Source: DASSUW01 sp035706585 | GTDB taxonomy: Bacteria; Actinomycetota; Thermoleophilia; Solirubrobacterales; Solirubrobacteraceae | Assembly (NCBI GenBank): GCA_035706585.1 | Contig: DASSUW010000249.1 | Coordinates: 1-8,567 of the forward strand | Length of the DNA stretch: 8,567 bases | Direction of reading: 5' to 3' | In this document: in pieces, positions 1 to 5,121 of the stretch | How the letters are laid out: each line of letters starts with the position of its first letter | How positions within the stretch are numbered: the stretch's first letter is position 1 | Notes under the pieces: model-generated | The model's database searches: none | What the model was told of the DNA's origin: nothing | Seen by the model: only the letters and a program-made list of their open reading frames with translations | Made by a program: the position numbers and the translations under genes

Positions 1-826
1 CGACGACCTCGACGGCGATCGTGTGCCGGCCGTCGGGCAGGGTCGTGGTGTCGAGCGCGACGGTCGCCCCGGCGGCGGGCGGGCACGGCTGCCGGAACGC
101 GAACTGGTATGGGTCGCCGCCCGGCAGCACGTCGCGACAGCGGCTGTCGCCGAGCTCCACGGGCGGCCCGGCGCGGCCGTCGACCTCGGCGAGCACGCGG
201 TAGACGCCGCCGCCGCGGTCGGTCGCGCGCAGCGACAGCGCCATCGTCCCGCGCAGCACCTGTGCGGCGGCGAGGTCGCCCTGCACGGCCTCGACCTCGG
301 GAGCGTACGGATCGTGCAGGACCACGCGCGAGCCGCGCAGCTGCAGCTGGGCGGTGCCCGCCGGTATGCACGGGCTCGGGCCGCCGCAGTAGAGGCCCGC
401 GAGCAGCTCGGACGCGCCGAGGCCGGTACCGCCGACGCGCGCCCACGGCCGGTTCTGCGACGGCACGTCGGTCCACACGAGGCGGCTGCGACCGTCGACC
501 GTCGCGCTGAGCACCGTGTTCCAGTGCCCGCCGCCGATCCCCGCCACCATCCGCTCGATGTCCCAGCTCGCGACCGTCGTGTCCTGCGGCGGCGTGTAGA
601 TCCAGCCGGCGCGCTCACCGGGCGCGAACTGGGAGCGCGCCCAGAAGTGCGCGACGAGCCCGTCCGCTGGCGCCGACGTGCCCGCGAACCCACCCGGCGC
701 CGACACGTACGGCGACCAGCCGTCGAGGCCGGGCGACGACGGGGACAGCGTGTAGTGCTCGTACGTGCCCGCGCGTGCGGGCGCGGCGAGCAGCAGGGCG
801 AGCGCGAGGGTGAGGAGCGGGCGCAT
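1..826 (-). CDS. Exported two-domain protein of unknown function (C-terminus beyond the window)
   Basis: The frame is open from an ATG at 826 to the window edge, giving 275 codons without a stop; the 3' end is missing. Residues 1-19 form a typical signal peptide (MRPLLTLALALLLAAPARA, likely cleavage after ARA), so the product is exported. Residues about 25-175 look like a beta-rich domain containing WSPYVSAPGG, GWIYTPP and YCGGPSPC (Cys147 and Cys153 could form a disulfide). Residues about 178-275 look like an Ig-like domain: ALSLRATDRGGG, then Cys230 and Cys248, ending in the DGRHTIAVEVV strand typical of bacterial Ig-like repeats. I recall similar exported proteins, often as paralogs, from Solirubrobacterales, but know no function. 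It lies 85 nt downstream of the patatin gene on the same strand. No good Shine-Dalgarno precedes the ATG; AGGG is only 3 nt away. It could be a surface or matrix protein, but this is a guess. Confidence 0.83.
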   Translation of the reverse strand, partial: MRPLLTLALALLLAAPARAGTYEHYTLSPSSPGLDGWSPYVSAPGGFAGTSAPADGLVAHFWARSQFAPGERAGWIYTPPQDTTVASWDIERMVAGIGGGHWNTVLSATVDGRSRLVWTDVPSQNRPWARVGGTGLGASELLAGLYCGGPSPCIPAGTAQLQLRGSRVVLHDPYAPEVEAVQGDLAAAQVLRGTMALSLRATDRGGGVYRVLAEVDGRAGPPVELGDSRCRDVLPGGDPYQFAFRQPCPPAAGATVALDTTTLPDGRHTIAVEVV

Positions 827-837
827 GACCCTGGTAG

Positions 838-879
838 GTCGGCGCTGCGAAAACTATGCGGCGCCGGCGTCGCGCCGAC
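838..879. repeat. Inverted repeat (8-bp arms) in the patatin / exported-protein gap
   Basis: The arms GTCGGCGC (838-845) and GCGCCGAC (872-879) are perfect reverse complements separated by 26 nt. On the minus strand the intervening DNA contains TAGTTT (complement of 851-856), a possible -10 box for the exported-protein gene that starts at 826. The pair could be an operator flanking a promoter, since the arm centres are about 34 bp apart, or a weak RNA hairpin. No T-tract follows either arm, so it is not a standard intrinsic terminator. In DNA this GC-rich an 8-bp pair can arise by chance. The rest of the gap 827-911 shows nothing else recognisable. Confidence 0.3.
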
Positions 880-911
880 AACTGCGGCGGGGCGTCAGCG
901 CTCGCCCGGAC

Positions 912-2156
912 TCAGTCGCCGGCCGACTGGCGCAGCAGGGCGCTGGTGGTCTGCTCGAGGATCCGGCGCCAGGCCGGGGCGTTGCCGGCCTTCTCGGCCT
1001 GGAAGTGACGGACGACCTTGCGCACGCGCGTCGCCGAGATCTCGATCCCGTGGCGCGCCAGCACTTCGCGCCACTCCTCGTAGTCGGCCGCCAGCTTGAC
1101 CGTCACCGACTGGAAGCCGTGGCGGGCGACCTCCAGACGAGACCGGTAGTCGAGGACGTTCGTCTGGAACATCAGCTCGTCGTCGGTGTCGGGCTCGATC
1201 AGGACGATGTCGACGCCCGGGTAGCGCTCGCGCCACCCGCGGGCGACCTCGTGCAGGCGCTGGTAGGCGAGCAGCTTGAACGTCTGGTAGCCGATCTTCG
1301 GGAACCCCATGTCCGAGACCCGGCGGGTGCGGGTGCCGAACAGCGTCGGGATCTCCTTCGTGAAGTCGTTGACGTACGGCACCAGCGGGTTCACCACGAC
1401 GATCAGCTTCGCCCCCGCCTCGACCGCGATGTCCAGGTTGGTGGTCGAGACGATCCCGCCGTCGACGAGCTCGCGGTCCTTCAGGCGCGTCGGCGCGTAG
1501 ACCATCGGCAGCGCCGCCGAGGCGCGCACGGCGGCGGAGATCGGCACGTCGTCCCAGCCGGCGCCGCCGAGGACGATCCGCTCGCACGTGTCCAGGTCGG
1601 TCGCGGCGAGGTACAGCTCGCAGCCGAGCTCGCGGAAGTCGTCGGTCCGGTCGGGGTCTGACAGGGCCGACCGCAGGTACTCCTCGATGCCCGACCCGGA
1701 GTACAGCCCGGACGGCAGCAGGTCGGCCAGCGCGATCGCCAGGTCGACCGGCGACAGCCGCGGCAGCGTGCGCCCGACCTCCCGCGCCAGGCCGATCAGC
1801 GCCAGCGGCAGCCGCAGCCCACGCCCCAGGAACTCGCGGTAGTTCGGGCGCAGCAGCGAGTCCAGCGACACCTCCGAGAATGGCTGCGGCACCTGGTCGT
1901 TGACCACCCGCATCATCTGCTCGGGCGTGACCCCGTTGGCCGCCAGCGCGGCGATCAGCGCACCGGCGCTCGTGCCGACATAGACGTCGAACTGGTTGAC
2001 GGTGCGGTCGACGGCCAGCAGATCGAGCGCCCGCAGCGCCCCGATCTCGTACACCCCGCCGGTGAAGCCGCCGCCGCCCAGCACCAGCGCCGTCTTCGAC
2101 GGCTTGCGCCGCCGGCGACGTCGCCCGGAGCCTTCGAGCTCTACGACAGTGCCCAT
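912..2156 (-). CDS. Patatin-like phospholipase family protein
   Basis: The 414-residue product is a predicted serine lipid acyl hydrolase of the patatin family, which uses a Ser-Asp dyad. Motifs seen are the glycine-rich oxyanion loop GGGGFTGG (27-34), the nucleophile elbow GTSAG (61-65, Ser63) and the catalytic DGG (232-234, Asp232) in ELVDGGIVSTTNLD. All key residues are present, so it should be active. No signal peptide or membrane helix is visible; the N-terminus carries six consecutive arginines (12-17), which could promote contact with acidic phospholipid. About 165 residues follow the catalytic Asp and end in a helical, charged tail. The start at 2156 is chosen because the glycine loop follows closely and no better start is seen; AAGGA abuts the ATG with no spacer, so it is unlikely to act as a ribosome site. 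It is divergent from the dacB-like gene across 68 nt. The physiological substrate cannot be told from sequence. Confidence 0.92.
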   Translation of the reverse strand: MGTVVELEGSGRRRRRRKPSKTALVLGGGGFTGGVYEIGALRALDLLAVDRTVNQFDVYVGTSAGALIAALAANGVTPEQMMRVVNDQVPQPFSEVSLDSLLRPNYREFLGRGLRLPLALIGLAREVGRTLPRLSPVDLAIALADLLPSGLYSGSGIEEYLRSALSDPDRTDDFRELGCELYLAATDLDTCERIVLGGAGWDDVPISAAVRASAALPMVYAPTRLKDRELVDGGIVSTTNLDIAVEAGAKLIVVVNPLVPYVNDFTKEIPTLFGTRTRRVSDMGFPKIGYQTFKLLAYQRLHEVARGWRERYPGVDIVLIEPDTDDELMFQTNVLDYRSRLEVARHGFQSVTVKLAADYEEWREVLARHGIEISATRVRKVVRHFQAEKAGNAPAWRRILEQTTSALLRQSAGD

Positions 2157-2169
2157 TCCTTGTTGACAC

Positions 2170-2175
2170 AGTGTA
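2170..2175 (-). promoter_or_regulatory. Candidate -10 element for the patatin gene
   Basis: On the minus strand TACACT (TANNNT) lies 13 nt upstream of the ATG at 2156, which would give a leader of about 6 nt. It overlaps the small palindrome ACACAGTGT (2166-2174) in the 68-nt divergent region. No convincing -35 box is seen 16-18 nt upstream. Weak, pattern-based call. Confidence 0.25.
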
Positions 2176-2206
2176 CGAAAGGAACTGGCGCGACTTCTGC
2201 GCCTAT

Positions 2207-2212
2207 TAGGGT
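2207..2212 (+). promoter_or_regulatory. Candidate -10 element for the carboxypeptidase-hydrolase operon
   Basis: TAGGGT lies 12 nt upstream of the ATG at 2225. Transcription starting about 7 nt after it would leave a leader of only about 5 nt. No Shine-Dalgarno is correctly spaced before the ATG. A TTGACA sequence at 2163-2168 lies 38 nt upstream of the hexamer, too far to be its -35 partner. Weak, pattern-based call. Confidence 0.27.
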
Positions 2213-2224
2213 TTCCTACCGCCG

Positions 2225-3427
2225 ATGGCCCGGATCGCCTGTCTCGCCGCGCTGCTCGTCGTGCTGCTCGCGCCCGCCGCGCACGCGGCCGGTCCGGCGG
2301 CGACCGTGCGCGCGCTCGACCGCCAGATGAGCCAAGCCGGGACCGGCTCGAGCGCGCTGGTCGTGGACCTCGACAGCGGCGCCACGCTGTACGCCCGCCG
2401 CGCCGACGTGCCGCGCATCCCGGCCTCGGTCAACAAGCTCTACACGACCTCGGCGGCGATCGCGCTCTACGGCAAGGAGGGGACGCTGACGACCGAGGTC
2501 CTCGGCGACGCCCAGCCCGACGCGGACGGCGTGGTGGCCGGCAACGTGTACCTGCGCGGCGGCGGCGATCCCGAGTTCAGCCGCTCCGAGGCCCGCCGGC
2601 TCGCGCGCATCCTCGCCGCCAGCGGTCTGACGAGGATCACCAACCGCGTGATCGGCGACGAGTCGCGTTTCGACCGGCTGCGCGGCGGCCCGGATTCCGC
2701 CTACCGGGTCTCCGAGTGGGTCGGCCCGTTGAGCGCGCTGTCGTTCAACCACGGCGTCACGCTCGCCCGGCGCGCACGGTTCCAGCGCAATCCCCCGTAC
2801 TACGCCGCCAAGATCTTCACGCGCGAGCTCGAGCGCGCCGGGGTGCGCGTACGCCGCCGCGCGCGCGCCGGCGTCGCCCCCGCCCGGGCGCAGACGCTCG
2901 GCGAGTGGGCGTCGAACCGCATGGCGGTGATCGCCCGGCACACCAACCGCCCGTCCGACAACTACTTCGCCGAGACGCTGCTCAAGGACCTCGGCGCGGA
3001 CTTCGGCGCCGACGGGACGACCGCCGCCGGAGCGACCGTCGCGCAGCGCCAGGCGGCGCGGTACGGGGCGCAGCCGACGATCGTCGACGGCTCGGGCCTG
3101 AGCCGCCAGAACCGGACGACGCCGCGTGACGTCGTTCGCCTCCTGCAAGGACTCGACGCGAGCGCGATCGCCAGGCCGATGCGGCTCTCGCTGTCGGTCG
3201 CCGGCAAGTCGGGGACGCTCTACGACCGGATGCGCCGGACCGCCGCCAAGGGCCGCTGCCGCGCCAAGACCGGCACGCTCAGCGGCGTCTCCAACCTCGC
3301 CGGGTACTGCAACGCGAGATCCGGCGCCCGGCTGGCGTTCGCGTTCCTGATGAGCGGCGTGAGCACCTGGACCGGCCACCGGCTGCAGGACCGCATGGCC
3401 TCGTCGCTGGCGCGGTACCGGCCGTGA
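2225..3427 (+). CDS. dacB: D-alanyl-D-alanine carboxypeptidase/endopeptidase, PBP4 (S13) family
   Basis: This 400-residue secreted penicillin-binding protein is predicted to trim the terminal D-Ala of peptidoglycan stem peptides and/or cleave D-Ala cross-links outside the membrane. Residues 1-21 are a signal peptide ending AHA. The three active-site motifs are in order: SVNK (68-71; nucleophile Ser68, general base Lys71), SDN (244-246) and KTG (348-350, within AKTGTLSGVSNLAGYC). The DGSGLSR loop (288-294) is also a PBP4-family hallmark. Cys345 and Cys362 flank the KTG strand and could form a disulfide. SxxK and SxN are about 175 residues apart, clearly closer than in E. coli PBP4, so the accessory domains inserted between these motifs look reduced. 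The ATG at 2225 directly precedes the signal peptide. It overlaps the next gene by 4 nt (GTGA), implying translational coupling. The symbol is assigned by family and orthology is not proven. Confidence 0.93.
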   Translation: MARIACLAALLVVLLAPAAHAAGPAATVRALDRQMSQAGTGSSALVVDLDSGATLYARRADVPRIPASVNKLYTTSAAIALYGKEGTLTTEVLGDAQPDADGVVAGNVYLRGGGDPEFSRSEARRLARILAASGLTRITNRVIGDESRFDRLRGGPDSAYRVSEWVGPLSALSFNHGVTLARRARFQRNPPYYAAKIFTRELERAGVRVRRRARAGVAPARAQTLGEWASNRMAVIARHTNRPSDNYFAETLLKDLGADFGADGTTAAGATVAQRQAARYGAQPTIVDGSGLSRQNRTTPRDVVRLLQGLDASAIARPMRLSLSVAGKSGTLYDRMRRTAAKGRCRAKTGTLSGVSNLAGYCNARSGARLAFAFLMSGVSTWTGHRLQDRMASSLARYRP

Positions 3428-4923
3428 AGCGCGCCCTCGGCCTCGCGGTGGCGCTGACGTTCGCGCTCGCGGCGCCCGCCGCCGCGCGCGAGGCCGTCGT
3501 CACGTCGTTCGACGGGGTGGCGCTCCACGTCAGCTTCCACCCGGCCGCCGGACTGAAGGCCGGCCACCGCGCCCCGACGATCCTGCAGACGCACGGCTGG
3601 GGCCAGCGGCGCGACCGCAGTCCGAACAGCCCCTCCTCCACCGCCACCGGCAACGTCGGCACCGGCCCGCTGCGCAAGGCCGGCTTCAACGTCCTGACGT
3701 GGGACTCGCGCGGCTTCGGCGAGTCCGGCGGCACGGTCGAGGTCGACAGCAAGGACTTCGAGGGCCGCGACGTGCAGGCGCTGCTCGACTGGCTGGCCGA
3801 GCAGCCCGAGGCGCGACTCGACCGCCGCGGCGACCCGCGCGTGGGCATGCACGGCGTCTCCTACGCCGGCGGCATCGAGCTCGTCGCCGCCGCGATCGAC
3901 AAGCGGATCGACGCGATCGTGCCGACGATCGCCTGGAACTCCCTGCTCACGAGCCTGTACAAGGCGGAGACCGTCAAGGGCGGCTGGGCGTCGCTGCTGT
4001 TCGCCGCCGGGCAGACCGGCCGGCTGGACCCGCACATCGCCTCGGCGTTCGCGAGCGGCACGACGACCGGCACGCTGTCAGCCGAGGATCGCGCCTGGTT
4101 CCGGTCGCGCGGTCCGGGCGACGCGCTCGTGAGGCGCATCCGCGTGCCAACGATGCTGCTGCAGGGGACGGCCGACACGCTGTTCACCACCAGCGAGGCG
4201 ATCCGCAACTACGGGATCCTGCGCCGCCACCACGTGCCGGTGAAGATGATGTGGTTCTGCGGCGGCCACGGCACGTGCCTGACCGGCACGGGCCCGGACG
4301 GGCACTTCGAGAAGGCCGTCATCGCCTGGCTGCGGCGGTACGTGAGCCGGGCCCGGAAGGTCAAGACCGGCCCGGGCTTCGAGTGGCTGGCCGACGACGC
4401 CAGGTGGCGCAGCTCCCGGCGCTGGCCGCCGCCCGCCGGCAGGCCGATCGCCGCGACCGGCAACGGCACGCTGCTGCTCAGCCCCGCCGACACGGTCTCG
4501 GGCAGCCCGCTGGCCGCCGCCCCCGCCGCCAACGCCGTCAACGTGCCGATCCCGGCCGCGACCGCGCAGGTCGCGGGCCGGCCGCGGCTGCGGCTCACCT
4601 ACTCCGGCACCGGGACGGTGACCCACGTGTTCGCGCAGATCGTCGACGAGCGGCGCAACGTCGTGCTCGGCAACCTCGTGACGCCGATCCCGGTGACGCT
4701 CGACGGAACCAGGCACACGGTGTCGCGCCGGCTCGAGGGGGTCGCCGCTTCGCTCGCCCCCGGCCGCCGCTACCACCTGCAGGTGATCGGGGGCAGCCAG
4801 GTCTACGGTCCGGTCCGCGGCGCCGCGACGATCACGTTCTCGGGCATCCGGCTCGCGCTGCCGACCGTCGGCCGCGCCTGCCGCACGCACCGGCGCGACC
4901 GGCGCGTCCATCGGTTCTGCTGA
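3424..4923 (+). CDS. Secreted CocE/NonD-type alpha/beta hydrolase (X-Pro dipeptidyl-peptidase S15-like)
   Basis: The 499-residue product starts with GTG inside the stop of the upstream gene. Residues 1-21 are a signal peptide (AAPAAA), so it acts outside the membrane. The alpha/beta hydrolase core covers about 25-310. It has a THGWG oxyanion strand (56-60), WDSRGFGESGG (93-103), the nucleophile elbow GVSYAGG (144-150, Ser146; the GxSYxG form of S15/CocE enzymes), Asp251 in GTADTLF and His282 in CGGHGTC, so the triad is complete. Cys279 and Cys285 flank the histidine and may form a disulfide. Residues about 345-480 form a beta-rich C-terminal domain consistent with the jelly-roll domain of this family. 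The end is basic with Cys483 and Cys499. Members cleave acyl esters, amides or X-Pro peptides; the substrate here is unknown. Coupling to a PBP4-type gene hints at envelope work, but that is inference. No Shine-Dalgarno is visible. Confidence 0.86.
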   Translation: MKRALGLAVALTFALAAPAAAREAVVTSFDGVALHVSFHPAAGLKAGHRAPTILQTHGWGQRRDRSPNSPSSTATGNVGTGPLRKAGFNVLTWDSRGFGESGGTVEVDSKDFEGRDVQALLDWLAEQPEARLDRRGDPRVGMHGVSYAGGIELVAAAIDKRIDAIVPTIAWNSLLTSLYKAETVKGGWASLLFAAGQTGRLDPHIASAFASGTTTGTLSAEDRAWFRSRGPGDALVRRIRVPTMLLQGTADTLFTTSEAIRNYGILRRHHVPVKMMWFCGGHGTCLTGTGPDGHFEKAVIAWLRRYVSRARKVKTGPGFEWLADDARWRSSRRWPPPAGRPIAATGNGTLLLSPADTVSGSPLAAAPAANAVNVPIPAATAQVAGRPRLRLTYSGTGTVTHVFAQIVDERRNVVLGNLVTPIPVTLDGTRHTVSRRLEGVAASLAPGRRYHLQVIGGSQVYGPVRGAATITFSGIRLALPTVGRACRTHRRDRRVHRFC

Positions 4924-4924
4924 C

Positions 4925-5104
4925 CTAGAAGTCGTCGTCGTCCGCGTACCCGTCGTCGTCCTCGAGGCCGAGGAACAGGTCCGCGTCCTCGACGTCGGTG
5001 TCCAGCGGATCCGCGTCGGGCTCGATCATGTCGGGATCGTCGGGAGGGTTCGACGACTGGAAGTCGCCGAGGCTGCCCTGACCCCAGTTCTCCTGGTCGC
5101 TCAT
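4925..5104 (-). CDS. Small, extremely acidic hypothetical protein (59 aa)
   Basis: I do not recognise this protein. It runs from ATG at 5104 to TAG at 4925. Of 59 residues, 18 are Asp and 4 are Glu, with no Lys, Arg or His, giving a net charge near -22. The N-terminal part contains NWGQGSLGDF, the middle is DPD-rich, a short hydrophobic patch LFLGL (43-47) follows, and the end is acidic with a terminal DDDDF. There is no signal peptide or membrane helix; most of it should be disordered. It starts 17 nt after the ligA stop on the same strand and has its own TATTTT box 6 nt before the ATG. Arguments that it is real are a start closely matched to a promoter-like box, a coherent non-random composition and the absence of any other gene here. 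Its frame stays open upstream through ligA, so a chance open frame is not excluded. Possible roles include DNA mimic, acidic tail partner or metal-binding peptide, all speculative. Confidence 0.65.
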   Translation of the reverse strand: MSDQENWGQGSLGDFQSSNPPDDPDMIEPDADPLDTDVEDADLFLGLEDDDGYADDDDF

Positions 5105-5110
5105 GCGCGC

Positions 5111-5116
5111 AAAATA
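5111..5116 (-). promoter_or_regulatory. Candidate -10 element for a leaderless acidic-protein mRNA
   Basis: On the minus strand TATTTT sits exactly 6 nt before the ATG at 5104, the spacing expected if transcription starts at the start codon. It is the most AT-rich spot in this part of the window and lies in the 17-nt gap after ligA. The GAGGGGG stretch overlapping the ligA stop is 12 nt before the ATG, rather far for a Shine-Dalgarno. No -35 box is evident. The acidic gene may thus be transcribed independently as well as by read-through from ligA. Confidence 0.4.
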
Positions 5117-5121
5117 CCCCC

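Noticed and set aside
827..911. Intrinsic terminator after the patatin gene
   Set aside because: The inverted repeat has a 26-nt loop and no T-tract on either strand, so it does not meet the pattern of a Rho-independent terminator.
23..1099. 358-residue plus-strand open frame
   Set aside because: It is rich in Arg, Ala and Gly and antisense to the exported-protein gene and the end of the patatin gene; it lacks any domain motif and crosses a real gene boundary. A GC-driven shadow.
895..2169. 424-residue minus-strand frame over the patatin gene
   Set aside because: Same strand but another phase; its translation is low-complexity Arg/Ala/Gly, whereas the 912-2156 frame has complete patatin motifs.
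2163..2191. TTGACA at 2163-2168 as a -35 box of a plus-strand sigma-70 promoter
   Set aside because: No -10-like hexamer lies 16-18 nt downstream; the next candidate (TAGGGT, 2207) is 38 nt away.
4928..4965. GTC/CGT trinucleotide repetition near the end of the acidic gene
   Set aside because: It is explained by consecutive Asp codons (GAC) on the minus strand and is too short and interrupted to be a microsatellite of note.
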